DNA from: Tatumella punctata
GTDB lineage: Bacteria > Pseudomonadota > Gammaproteobacteria > Enterobacterales > Enterobacteriaceae
Assembly: GCF_039523735.1 (NCBI RefSeq)
Contig: NZ_BAAAFW010000029.1
Span: forward strand, 62,001 to 126,000
DNA length: 64,000 nucleotides
Direction of reading: 5' to 3'
Positions 15,842-24,463 of the stretch are shown piece after piece (the first letter of the stretch is position 1; each line of letters opens with the position of its first letter). The position numbers and the translations under genes are program-made. The notes under the pieces were generated by a model that was not told the origin of the DNA, did no database searches, and saw only the letters and a list, made by a program, of their open reading frames with translations.

Positions 15842-18505
15842 TTATGCCAGACGCGGGTTGACTTTATCTGCATGGATATCGAATTTGCGGATAGCTTCAG
15901 CCACCACATTTTTATCAATTTCACCACGTTTAGCCAGTTCACCCAGAGCAGCCACCACCACATAAGAAGCATCCACTTCAAAATGATGACGCAGATTTTC
16001 GCGGCTGTCGGAGCGGCCAAATCCGTCGGTCCCCAGCACTCGATAATCACTGGCAGGGATATAGTTACGTACCTGCTCTGCAAACAGTTTCATATAATCG
16101 GTGGACGCCACCGCCGGCGCATCATCCATTACCTGTGCAATATAAGGCACACGCGGTGCTTCGGTCGGATGCAGCATATTCCAGCGTTCACAATCCTGTC
16201 CGTCACGGGCCAGTTCGGTGAAGGAAGTCACACTATAGATATCAGAGCCTACACCGTAGTCTTTGGCCAGAATTTCTGCTGCTTCACGAACATGACGCAG
16301 GATGGAACCTGATCCCAGCAACTGAACTTTACCTTTACTGCCTGCAACTGTATCCAGCTTATAAATACCTTTACGGATACCCTCTTCGGCACCTGCCGGC
16401 ATCGCTGGCATATGGTAGTTTTCGTTCAGGGTCGTGATGTAGTAGTAGACATTTTCCTGAGCGTCACCGTACATCCGCTCCAGACCGTCATGCATAATCA
16501 CGGCCACTTCATAAGCATATGCCGGGTCATACGAAATACAGTTAGGGATAGTCAGAGACTGAATATGACTGTGGCCATCTTCATGCTGCAGACCTTCACC
16601 GTTCAGTGTTGTACGGCCTGATGTTCCGCCCACCAGGAACCCGCGGGCCTGCTGATCGCCGGCAGCCCAGCATAAATCGCCGATACGCTGGAAACCAAAC
16701 ATTGAGTAGTAGATGTAGAACGGGATCATTGGCAGGTTGTTGGTGCTGTACGATGTTGCAGCCGCCAGCCAGGACGCCCCGGCACCCAGTTCGTTAATCC
16801 CTTCCTGCAGGATCTGACCTTTCTCGTCTTCTTTATAGTACGCGACCTGCTCACGATCCTGAGGGGTATATTGCTGACCGTTCGGGCTATAGATACCGAT
16901 CTGCCGGAACAGTCCTTCCATACCAAAGGTACGGGCTTCATCGGCAAGAATAGGTACCAGACGATCTTTGATCGAAGGATTTTTCAGCATCACATTCAGT
17001 GCACGCACGAAAGCGATGGTGGTAGAGATTTCTTTATTCTGTTCTTCCAGCAAGGATTTAAATTCGTCCAGAGCAGGAATAGCCAGCTTCTCAGAGAATT
17101 TCTCCTGACGACTCGGCAGATATCCGCCCAGTTTTTCGCGCTGACCATGCAGATAGTTATATTCTTCAGAACCTTCCTCGAAGGTAATGTACGGCAGGCT
17201 TTCGATATTCTCATCACTGACAGGGACATTAAAACGATCACGGATATAGCGTACGCCATCCATATTCATCTTTTTCACCTGGTGAGCAATATTCTTACCT
17301 TCCGCCGTTTCACCCATACCGTAGCCTTTCACAGTATGAGCCAGAATAACCACCGGTTTGCCCTGAGTGTCCTGTGCTTTTTTCAGTGCCGCATAGACTT
17401 TTTTCGGGTCATGACCACCACGGTTCAGAGACCAGATCTCATCATCGGTCATATCTTTGACTAACTCAGCCGTTTCCGGATATTTACCAAAGAAATGTTC
17501 ACGGACATACGCGCCGTTCTTCGATTTAAAGGTCTGATAATCGCCATCCACGGTTTCGTTCATTAGCTGGATCAGCTTACCACTGGTATCTTTACGCAGC
17601 AGTTCATCCCAGCGATCGCCCCAGATGACTTTAATCACTTCCCAGCCGGCTCCGGCAAAAATACCGTCCAGCTCATTAATGATTTTACCGTTACCTGTCA
17701 CCGGACCATCCAGTCGCTGCAGGTTACAGTTAATGATAAAGACCAGATTATCCAGTTTTTCACGGGTCGCAATGGTAATGGCCCCTTTGGATTCCGGCTC
17801 ATCCATTTCACCATCACCAAGGAAGGCATACACCGTCTGCGCTGATGTCTTTTTCAGCCCGCGATGTTCCAGATATTTCAGGAATTTAGCCTGATAGATC
17901 GCAGCCAGTGGCCCCAGCCCCATAGAGACGGTCGGGAACTGCCAGAAATCCGGCATCAGTTTCGGGTGTGGATAGGAAGATAATCCCTTGCCATGTACTT
18001 CCTGACGGAAGTTATTCATCTGCTCTTCGGTCAGACGACCTTCCAGGAACGCACGGGAGTAAATTCCCGGAGAAATATGTCCCTGGAAATACACCAGGTC
18101 GCCACCATCCTGTGCCGTACGGGCACGGAAAAAGTGGTTAAAACACACTTCGTAGATAGTTGCCGAAGACTGGAAAGACGACATATGTCCGCCCAGTTCC
18201 AAATCTTTTTTGGAAGCACGTAATACGGCCATAATAGCATTCCAGCGAATGGCTGAACGAATGCGTCGCTCCAGTGACTGATTCCCCGGGTATTCCGGTT
18301 CATCTTCAACAGCAATAGTATTGACATAGTTGTGTGCCGTTACTCCGGCTGCAACATTCACACCACCTTTGCGTGCAGCATCCAGTACCTGATCAATTAA
18401 GTACTGAGCGCGTTCAACACCTTCTTCACGGATGACCGATTCGAGCGCCTGTAGCCAGTCGCGGGTTTCAATCGGATCCACGTCATTAGGTAAACGTTCT
18501 GACAT
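15842..18505 (-). CDS. aceE: Pyruvate dehydrogenase E1 component
   Basis: Homodimeric thiamine-diphosphate E1 that decarboxylates pyruvate and acetylates the lipoyl arms of AceF. The ThDP motif begins GDGEMDEPES and continues to NCNLQRLDGPV; the regions GGHDPKKVYAA and HTVKGYGMG are also conserved. Length 887 residues, the same as E. coli. AAGGAA lies seven bases upstream of the ATG. The gene is in the pdhR-aceE-aceF operon, 116 bases downstream of pdhR, and should be repressed by PdhR when pyruvate is low. Confidence 0.98.
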   Translation of the reverse strand: MSERLPNDVDPIETRDWLQALESVIREEGVERAQYLIDQVLDAARKGGVNVAAGVTAHNYVNTIAVEDEPEYPGNQSLERRIRSAIRWNAIMAVLRASKKDLELGGHMSSFQSSATIYEVCFNHFFRARTAQDGGDLVYFQGHISPGIYSRAFLEGRLTEEQMNNFRQEVHGKGLSSYPHPKLMPDFWQFPTVSMGLGPLAAIYQAKFLKYLEHRGLKKTSAQTVYAFLGDGEMDEPESKGAITIATREKLDNLVFIINCNLQRLDGPVTGNGKIINELDGIFAGAGWEVIKVIWGDRWDELLRKDTSGKLIQLMNETVDGDYQTFKSKNGAYVREHFFGKYPETAELVKDMTDDEIWSLNRGGHDPKKVYAALKKAQDTQGKPVVILAHTVKGYGMGETAEGKNIAHQVKKMNMDGVRYIRDRFNVPVSDENIESLPYITFEEGSEEYNYLHGQREKLGGYLPSRQEKFSEKLAIPALDEFKSLLEEQNKEISTTIAFVRALNVMLKNPSIKDRLVPILADEARTFGMEGLFRQIGIYSPNGQQYTPQDREQVAYYKEDEKGQILQEGINELGAGASWLAAATSYSTNNLPMIPFYIYYSMFGFQRIGDLCWAAGDQQARGFLVGGTSGRTTLNGEGLQHEDGHSHIQSLTIPNCISYDPAYAYEVAVIMHDGLERMYGDAQENVYYYITTLNENYHMPAMPAGAEEGIRKGIYKLDTVAGSKGKVQLLGSGSILRHVREAAEILAKDYGVGSDIYSVTSFTELARDGQDCERWNMLHPTEAPRVPYIAQVMDDAPAVASTDYMKLFAEQVRNYIPASDYRVLGTDGFGRSDSRENLRHHFEVDASYVVVAALGELAKRGEIDKNVVAEAIRKFDIHADKVNPRLA

Positions 18506-18621
18506 GGGGTTATTCCTTATCTGTGTCTATTACGTTGATTTTTAATAAGGTTATCTGTAACGGCCGTCTTTCAGGGTACAGAACCGCGATAACCCTATCT
18601 TTATTGCACACCTCAATGTGC

Positions 18622-19386
18622 CTAATCCTTGCGTTGCTGGAGACGCCTTAATGAACGTTCCCGCCGGCTTTGCTCCCGGCTTCTGTCCAGCAATATTTCC
18701 TCAATAAACGCCAGGTGTGAGTGTGATTCTTCACGGGCTTTTTCCGGCTCTCGTGCAATAATCGCCTCAAATATTCTGGCGCGGTGCCCGCTCACTTTCG
18801 CCAGCATATCGCGGCGTAAGTAGAGGATTTCAAAATTTTGCCGGACATTTTGCTCAAGTAACGGCCCCATCGCACGTACCAGATGGAGTAATACCGCATT
18901 ATGGGCGGCTTCAGTGACCGTTATTTGATATTTAATGACAGCATCGGCTTCAGCATCCAGATTCCCGCTATCCTGTGCCTGACGGATACGGAGATAGTAT
19001 TCACGAATGCGCAGTAAGTCTTCTTCGGTCCCGCGTAATGCTGCATAATACGCAGCGATCCCTTCCAGCGCATGGCGCGTTTCCAGCAGATCAAAGCGGG
19101 ATTCAGAAGAGTTTGCCAGTAAACCGACCAGCGGATCGCTTACACTGTGCCAGAGGTCACTTTGCACAAAGGTTCCTCCGCCCTGACGACGTAGCAACAG
19201 GCCTCTGGCCTCAAGACGCAGAATAGCCTCACGTACCGAGGGACGCGACACTTCAAATTGGCGGGCCAGTTCACGCTCCGGGGGGAGTTGCTCTCCCGGA
19301 CACAGGGAACCTTCCATAATAAGCGATTCCAGCTGCTGTTCAATCACATCAGACAGCTTAGGTTGTCGGATTTTGTTATATGCCAT
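18622..19386 (-). CDS. pdhR: Pyruvate-responsive repressor PdhR
   Basis: GntR/FadR-family repressor of the PDH operon whose DNA binding is relieved by pyruvate. The N-terminal winged helix (KLSDVIEQQLESL through REAILRLEARGLLLRRQGGGTF) is followed by an FCD effector domain with conserved metal-binding histidines. Length 254 residues as in E. coli, counting from ATG 19386; an in-frame GTG one codon upstream is less likely. A perfect PdhR operator lies 38 bases upstream, so autoregulation is expected. Confidence 0.96.
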   Translation of the reverse strand: MAYNKIRQPKLSDVIEQQLESLIMEGSLCPGEQLPPERELARQFEVSRPSVREAILRLEARGLLLRRQGGGTFVQSDLWHSVSDPLVGLLANSSESRFDLLETRHALEGIAAYYAALRGTEEDLLRIREYYLRIRQAQDSGNLDAEADAVIKYQITVTEAAHNAVLLHLVRAMGPLLEQNVRQNFEILYLRRDMLAKVSGHRARIFEAIIAREPEKAREESHSHLAFIEEILLDRSREQSRRERSLRRLQQRKD

Positions 19387-19848
19387 CACAGATGATTTTT
19401 ATCTTCCTGACCGGGTTCCGGATAATTGGTATTACCAATTGACAGAATATGGCGGTAAAGTAACAAACTATTTACCAGGTGTCTATATTCTGCAATCACG
19501 TTTCCGGAAGGATCAAATCTGGTTATTGTCAGATTTCAGGTCAGCATTCAGAGGAGTATTCGGCGGTTGTGCAGATAATCTGCATTTATTTTCCGGATAA
19601 ATATGTTTGAAAACAAATGCTCTGCCACCCTGTGTTATATTCTCCACTCTGCAAGCTGATGACAATTCTCTCCTTTTGCGCACGAAACAACAAAAGCAAG
19701 GTGCAAAGCACCTGACTTATCACTATTCTGATGCGCGGACCGACAGGTACTGCTACCGGGGGTCACAGGGTAAAATAATAATCATAGTCAATAAATAGCT
19801 GCATCTGTTACTGCGGATCGCAGTGTTATTCATTATTACGAGGTTTTT
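19387..19848. other. pdhR-aroP divergent intergenic region
   Basis: About 460 bases between divergent genes. It holds the PdhR operator near the pdhR side. A short hairpin AGGTGC / GCACCT lies near 19700. I found no clear TyrR box (TGTAAA-N6-TTTACA), which would be expected for aroP. No gene is supported. Confidence 0.5.
19424..19440. promoter_or_regulatory. PdhR operator
   Basis: AATTGGTATTACCAATT is a perfect 7+7 palindrome around three bases and matches the PdhR box AATTGGTnnnACCAATT. On the pdhR strand a TATTCT hexamer lies just upstream of it, consistent with a repressor site overlapping the start of transcription. Confidence 0.92.
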
Positions 19849-21204
19849 ATGGAAAAACAGCAAGAGGACACACTGAACAGGGGGTTGAAAAACCGCCATA
19901 TTCAGTTGATCGCTCTGGGTGGCGCTATTGGTACCGGCCTGTTTCTGGGGATTGCACAAACAATTAAAATGGCCGGGCCTTCTGTTCTGCTGGGTTATGC
20001 CATTGGCGGATTTATCGCCTTTTTGATTATGCGCCAGCTGGGCGAAATGGTAGTTGAAGAACCGGTTGCCGGGTCATTCAGCCACTTTGCTTATAAATAC
20101 TGGGGCAGTTTTGCCGGCTTTGCTTCCGGCTGGAATTACTGGGTACTGTACGTGCTGGTCGCCATGGCAGAACTTACGGCTGTCGGTGTTTACATCCAGT
20201 ACTGGTGGCCGGAAATCCCTACCTGGGTTTCTGCAGCTATCTTCTTTGTGCTGATTAATGCCATCAATCTGACCAACGTTAAAGTCTATGGTGAAATGGA
20301 GTTCTGGTTTTCCATTATCAAAGTGGTGGCAGTGGTCAGTATGATTATATTCGGTGGCTGGCTGCTGTTTAGCGGTACTGGCGGACCCGATGCTTCAGTA
20401 ACCAATATATGGCAGGCAGGCGGATTTTTCCCGCACGGTATCACCGGACTGGTGATGTCGATGGCAGTCATAATGTTCTCGTTTGGCGGGCTTGAACTGG
20501 TAGGGATTACGGCTGCTGAAGCAGACAACCCTGAAAAAAGTATTCCGAAAGCCACCAACCAGGTCCTGTACCGGATCCTGATTTTTTATATTGGCTCTCT
20601 GACAATACTGTTATCCTTATATCCGTGGACCAAAGTTGTTGAAGGCGGCAGTCCGTTTGTACTGATCTTCCATGAACTGGGCGACAGCCTGGTGGCTAAC
20701 GCCCTGAACGTGGTGATCCTGACAGCCGCTTTATCTGTATATAACAGCTGTGTATACAGTAACAGCCGTATGCTGTACGGTCTGGCAAAACAGGGCAATG
20801 GTCCGCGCGCGTTACTGAAAGTTGACCGTCGTGGCGTCCCCTATATAGCTTTAGGGCTGTCGGCGTTTGCCACTGCTATCGGTGTCCTGATTAATTACCT
20901 GATGCCAGCGAAAGCCTTTGGTTTACTGATGTCACTGGTGGTATCCGCACTGGTAATCAACTGGGCAATGATCAGTCTGGCACACCTGAAGTTCCGTAAA
21001 GCGAAAGATAAGCAGGGTGTTATCACCCGTTTCAGGGCACTGTTCTACCCGGTTGGTAACTGGATCTGCCTGCTGTTCCTCGCTGCAATCCTGGTGGTTA
21101 TGGCAATCACTCCCGGTATGGCTATTTCGGTCTGGCTCATCCCGGTCTGGCTGATAATTCTGGCCATCGGCTATCTGTTCACCGTTAAGCGTCGCACTCT
21201 CTGA
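19849..21204 (+). CDS. aroP: Aromatic amino acid permease
   Basis: Inner-membrane proton-coupled importer of phenylalanine, tyrosine and tryptophan, APC superfamily. About twelve membrane helices are visible. Family motifs include GLKNRHIQLIALGGAIGTGLFLG near the N-terminus, EEPVAGSFSHFAYKYWG and SFGGLELVGITAAEADNP. Length 451 residues against 457 in E. coli. GAGG is five bases upstream of the ATG. AroP and PheP are close relatives; the location beside pdhR and ampE supports AroP. Confidence 0.93.
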   Translation: MEKQQEDTLNRGLKNRHIQLIALGGAIGTGLFLGIAQTIKMAGPSVLLGYAIGGFIAFLIMRQLGEMVVEEPVAGSFSHFAYKYWGSFAGFASGWNYWVLYVLVAMAELTAVGVYIQYWWPEIPTWVSAAIFFVLINAINLTNVKVYGEMEFWFSIIKVVAVVSMIIFGGWLLFSGTGGPDASVTNIWQAGGFFPHGITGLVMSMAVIMFSFGGLELVGITAAEADNPEKSIPKATNQVLYRILIFYIGSLTILLSLYPWTKVVEGGSPFVLIFHELGDSLVANALNVVILTAALSVYNSCVYSNSRMLYGLAKQGNGPRALLKVDRRGVPYIALGLSAFATAIGVLINYLMPAKAFGLLMSLVVSALVINWAMISLAHLKFRKAKDKQGVITRFRALFYPVGNWICLLFLAAILVVMAITPGMAISVWLIPVWLIILAIGYLFTVKRRTL

Positions 21205-21263
21205 CCATTACTGCAGAAAAAGACGCGCTCTCCCGTCTGCGGGGGACCGGCAGGACACCATAA

Positions 21264-21303
21264 AAAACGGGCCCGGTAATACTTAGCGGGCCCGTTTTTT
21301 TTA
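21264..21303. terminator. Bidirectional terminator between aroP and ampE
   Basis: ACGGGCCCG / CGGGCCCGT stem with an 11-base loop, with six A on the left and eight T on the right, so it works for both convergent genes. Confidence 0.93.
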
Positions 21304-21325
21304 CTGGCTGACGGGGACAACACAC

Positions 21326-22180
21326 TTATAACAATGCACCGCTAATAGTCAGCAGTGCCACCACCACCACCAGTACCAGTGTAATACGTTTCGCCAGCGC
21401 CACCGCCATACGCGGCTTTTCGACTTTATCGTTGCAGGGATCACGCTCCAGCGAAAACTGAGCAAGCTGTGTCAGTACCTGATAAGGTTTACGACGAAAA
21501 TCAGTCAGAAACTTCAGCCATGCCGGTAACGCTTTTTCCCCGTGGCCCAGCAAAGCATAGGCCAGCCCCGCCAGGCGAACCGGAATCCAGTCTGCGATAA
21601 ACAGCAGACGGTCGACTCCCGACTGTTCACGTTCAGCCGCCGTATGATGGGCCGCCAGCCATCCCTGCCAGGCACGTAAAAAAGCGTAACCTGCCAGAGT
21701 CACCGGTCCCCAGGGACCGCCGGCGACAAACCAGAACAAAGGAGCCAGGTAAAAACGGTAGTTAATCCACAGTAATGCATTCTGTAACTCGCGCAAATAC
21801 ACCCGCTGGTTCACGGTTTCCGGCAGACCATGTATCACACTTAACTCTTCTGCCATCGCCTGATGTGCGGCATTATCATCCGTACTGGCGGATTTCAGGT
21901 AAGCATGATAGTGCTGGCGGGTAATACCGGCGCCAATACACAATACGCCAACCAGCACCCACAGTACTAACGAAGCAACACCAAACAACAGCCCCTGCAA
22001 GCTGTGTACCACAACCAGTGTAATCAGCATCGCCAGAATCACCATGCCGCCGGTACGCACCAGCGAAAAATGGGTCTGGCCACGAAATACAGGTTTAAGG
22101 CGGTGTTCGAGCTGCCAGTGTTCGCCGAGCTTAAATAAACGCTCCCAGCCAAGTACCAGTAACAAAGTAAATAACGTCAT
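21326..22180 (-). CDS. ampE: Inner membrane protein AmpE
   Basis: Multispanning membrane protein of 284 residues, the E. coli length, with hydrophobic segments near residues 40-85, 140-170 and at the C-terminus. Conserved stretches include GEHWQLEHRL, REYLRELQNALLWIN-like LRELQNALLWINYRFYLAPLF and PVRLAGLAYALLGHGEKALPAW. It belongs to the CobD/CbiB-like membrane fold and has been proposed to act in sensing during beta-lactamase induction; its activity is not established. It follows ampD by 32 bases in the ampDE operon. Confidence 0.94.
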   Translation of the reverse strand: MTLFTLLLVLGWERLFKLGEHWQLEHRLKPVFRGQTHFSLVRTGGMVILAMLITLVVVHSLQGLLFGVASLVLWVLVGVLCIGAGITRQHYHAYLKSASTDDNAAHQAMAEELSVIHGLPETVNQRVYLRELQNALLWINYRFYLAPLFWFVAGGPWGPVTLAGYAFLRAWQGWLAAHHTAAEREQSGVDRLLFIADWIPVRLAGLAYALLGHGEKALPAWLKFLTDFRRKPYQVLTQLAQFSLERDPCNDKVEKPRMAVALAKRITLVLVVVVALLTISGALL

Positions 22181-22212
22181 GCTTTCCAGCCTTTATCTCA
22201 TTGGGTTCCGGT

Positions 22213-22767
22213 TTACTTATTCGTCATAGCAAGCAGTTGTTGCCGGTAATATTGCCAGTCAAAAGCCTCTCCCGGGTCTGTCTTACGGCCCGGTGCAATA
22301 TCACTGTGTCCGGTGATATGTTCACTTTTAATCGGATAGTACTTCATCAGTGTCCGTGTCAGCAGACAAAGGGCATGATACTGCTGTTCTGTATAAGGCA
22401 GAACATCCGTCCCTTCCAGCTCAATACCAATGGAGAAATCGTTACAATTGTCCTGCCCCTGATAAGACGATTGTCCGGCATGCCAGGCGCGTTTATCAAA
22501 AGCAACATACTGGACGATTTCCCCGTCACGGCGGATCAGACAATGGGCGGCCACCTTCAGGGCGGCAATTTCACTGAAATAAGGATCAGCCTGAGGATCA
22601 AGGCACCCCGTAAACAACTGATCAATCCACGGCCCGCCGAATTCCCCCGGCGGAAGACTGATATTATGTACCACCAACAGCCAGGGGCTGGTATCTTCCG
22701 GACGCAGGTTAAAATGTTCTGAAGGTACCTTTCTGGCCTCTGCCAGCCAGCCTGATTCTATTTTCAT
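22213..22767 (-). CDS. ampD: 1,6-anhydro-N-acetylmuramyl-L-alanine amidase
   Basis: Cytoplasmic zinc amidase of peptidoglycan recycling; it removes peptides from anhydro-muropeptides and thus keeps AmpR-type regulators uninduced. Zinc ligands are the histidine in VVHNISLPPGEFGG and the histidine and aspartate of GHSDIAPGRKTDPG. Length 184 residues (183 in E. coli). The substrate-binding stretch CNDFSIGIELEGTD is intact. It is the first gene of ampDE and is divergent from the nadC-like unit. Confidence 0.96.
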   Translation of the reverse strand: MKIESGWLAEARKVPSEHFNLRPEDTSPWLLVVHNISLPPGEFGGPWIDQLFTGCLDPQADPYFSEIAALKVAAHCLIRRDGEIVQYVAFDKRAWHAGQSSYQGQDNCNDFSIGIELEGTDVLPYTEQQYHALCLLTRTLMKYYPIKSEHITGHSDIAPGRKTDPGEAFDWQYYRQQLLAMTNK

Positions 22768-22846
22768 CTTCGCGCTGTTCTCCGCCAGGGTTCGAGAATA
22801 TCATAAATACTGCCATGATATTGTTTCACGTCATTGGAGGCCAGTC

Positions 22847-22951
22847 ATGGATGCTTATTGTGACGATTCATATGGTTACCAAATACTTAACTGGTTACGC
22901 TATTCAACTGGCAGCGCGGCAGACACCGGGCTACAGTATTTATTCCTGTGA
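22847..22951 (+). CDS. Small frame upstream of nadC-like gene (34 aa)
   Basis: A 34-codon frame starting MDAYCDDSYGYQIL with GGAGG six bases before its ATG. Its TGA overlaps the GTG at 22948 of the next frame (GTGA), an arrangement typical of translational coupling. I do not recognise the peptide. It may be a regulatory upstream frame of the nadC-like gene or chance; the strong ribosome-binding site argues for translation. Confidence 0.4.
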   Translation: MDAYCDDSYGYQILNWLRYSTGSAADTGLQYLFL

Positions 22952-22971
22952 CTAAAGGAGCAAACTTCCTT

Positions 22972-23850
22972 ATGCCGATAAGCCATTACGCTGCAGAGCA
23001 CAGCCATCAGCTGTTACTCGAACGAATCAAAACCGAAATTCCCGAATACGTAAAACAGGCACTGAAAGATACCCGCCCCAGCCGTCTGATCCCAAAACAC
23101 AGGCAGGGTCAGGCGATAATCAGTTGCGGGGAAGACGGTATTTTCTGTGGCAAAGCATGGGTCGATGAACTTTTTAGTCAGCTGGATCCCGGCATTAACG
23201 TACAGTGGCAGGTAAATGATGCGGACAATATCCGCACCGGTCAGACACTGGCTACAGTCAGTGGCCCTGCGGCTGTACTGCTGAGTGCAGAAAGTACCCT
23301 GTTACGTTTTTTAAAGACCTTATCCGGCGCGGCAACCCATATAGCGCACTGTATCAGCCTGTTATCGGGCGACGTGACACGCTTTATCGATACTCTCAGC
23401 AATATCAGCGGGACCGATAGCCTGAAATATGCGTTGCTGACCGGCGCCGGACAATCGAAACGGCTGGATTTTTGCGATACGATCCCACTGAAAGAGAACC
23501 ATATCATTGCCTGTGGATCAGTCTCTGAGGCGATAGAAAATGCCCGCTGGATAGACCCCGATCGGCCAGTTGAGATTGAAGTCACTTCCGGTGAGCAACT
23601 GGCAGAGGCTATCCGCGCCGGGGCAAACATTATCCTGCTGCGCAATTTCACCCGGGGCGACACCCTTGATGCTATTACGGCCGTCCGGCAGAGTGCCGTA
23701 CAAATACTCCTCGAAGCCGGGGGGAATATTTCACCGGATCAGCTGCAGGAACTAAGCCTGACGGGTATCGATTACATTTCTGCAGATTCACTGATCCGCC
23801 ATTATCGCCCGCTGGATATCTCCCTGCAATTTATCGCCACTGCCGGCTAA
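22972..23850 (+). CDS. NadC-family protein lacking catalytic motifs
   Basis: It occupies the nadC position (between ampD and ppdD) and aligns end to end with quinolinate phosphoribosyltransferase, e.g. GIFCGKAWVDELFSQL, KTLSG and KENHIIACGSVSEAIE. However, catalytic signatures are gone: the N-terminal EDLG..DITA loop is deleted (LKDTRPSRLIP near 31-41), ERTALN is ESTLLR, DTRKTLPGLR is DTLSNISGTD (140-149), NHR is SKR, and the aspartate of MLDNF is arginine (R224). K174 and E201/E203 remain. The frame is intact for 292 residues, so it may be a pseudoenzyme or early decay. The ATG at 22972 has AAGGAG 11 bases upstream; GTG 22948 is an alternative. Confidence 0.8.
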   Translation: MPISHYAAEHSHQLLLERIKTEIPEYVKQALKDTRPSRLIPKHRQGQAIISCGEDGIFCGKAWVDELFSQLDPGINVQWQVNDADNIRTGQTLATVSGPAAVLLSAESTLLRFLKTLSGAATHIAHCISLLSGDVTRFIDTLSNISGTDSLKYALLTGAGQSKRLDFCDTIPLKENHIIACGSVSEAIENARWIDPDRPVEIEVTSGEQLAEAIRAGANIILLRNFTRGDTLDAITAVRQSAVQILLEAGGNISPDQLQELSLTGIDYISADSLIRHYRPLDISLQFIATAG

Positions 23851-24016
23851 ACGGCGCGAATAACGGGGACTTTTTCTGAAGCTGTCCCCTATAGATTTTA
23901 AACTCAATGCAACACAAGCCGGTTAACCCTGAGCCATCCCCGGTACTGTTATTTTCGCTGCCCGGCACTGAGTATCTCTGAGTTACTCTCCTTTTCCCGT
24001 CCATAAGGAGAGCCGC
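23851..24016. other. nadC-ppdD intergenic region
   Basis: Short spacer that should hold the ppdD promoter. CATAAGGAGAGCCGC gives ppdD a good ribosome-binding site. No gene or structured element is evident. Confidence 0.4.
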
Positions 24017-24463
24017 ATGTATAACCAGCAAGGATTTACCCTGATCGAGCTGATGATTGTTATTGCGATTATCGCCATCCTCAGTGCTATCGGTCTGCCC
24101 GCTTACCAGAATTACCTGCAGAAAGCAGCAATCACCGATATGTTGCAACTGATGATGCCCTACAAAACGGCCATTGAATTATGCAGTATGGAAAAAGGGA
24201 CTGTGCAGGGGTGCAATGCCGAAAGCTACGGCATTCCGGGCGTTAAGGGGTCCCGTTATGCTGAAAAAGTACAAATCAGCGATGGGCAAATGACACTGCG
24301 GGGGCTGGAAACCCTTAGCGGGTTAACCGTCAGACTTTTCCCCCAATGGGATCCTCAGTCAGGCGATTTCCGGTGGCAAAAAAAATGCCAGAGCGAAAAC
24401 AGCCTGCTACTTAATAACTGTAAGTCACAGTTCCGGTTTGATGATCAGCAGGAGGGACTATGA
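24017..24463 (+). CDS. ppdD: Type IV prepilin-like protein PpdD
   Basis: Major pilin-like protein. A five-residue leader ending in glycine precedes FTLIELMIVIAIIAILSA, the class III signal cleaved and methylated by prepilin peptidase at G6/F7; the hydrophobic helix then anchors the pilin. Two cysteine pairs are present in the C-terminal globular domain. Length 148 residues. It overlaps hofB by four bases in the ppdD-hofB-hofC operon. The operon is intact to hofB but hofC is frameshifted, so pilus assembly from this locus is doubtful. Confidence 0.93.
   Translation: MYNQQGFTLIELMIVIAIIAILSAIGLPAYQNYLQKAAITDMLQLMMPYKTAIELCSMEKGTVQGCNAESYGIPGVKGSRYAEKVQISDGQMTLRGLETLSGLTVRLFPQWDPQSGDFRWQKKCQSENSLLLNNCKSQFRFDDQQEGL

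Noticed and set aside
15281..16312. 343-codon plus-strand frame antisense to aceE/aceF
   Set aside because: It lies wholly opposite two certain genes, is low-complexity (Ser/Thr/Pro) and mirrors the repeated lipoyl domains; no ribosome-binding site or homology.
19450..19475. GGTAAA-N11-TTTACC dyad as a TyrR box for aroP
   Set aside because: TyrR boxes need a six-base spacer and TGTAAA/TTTACA arms; the spacing is wrong and it lies far from the aroP start.
22201..22722. 173-codon frame antisense to ampD
   Set aside because: Opposite a clear ampD with intact zinc site; shadow frame.
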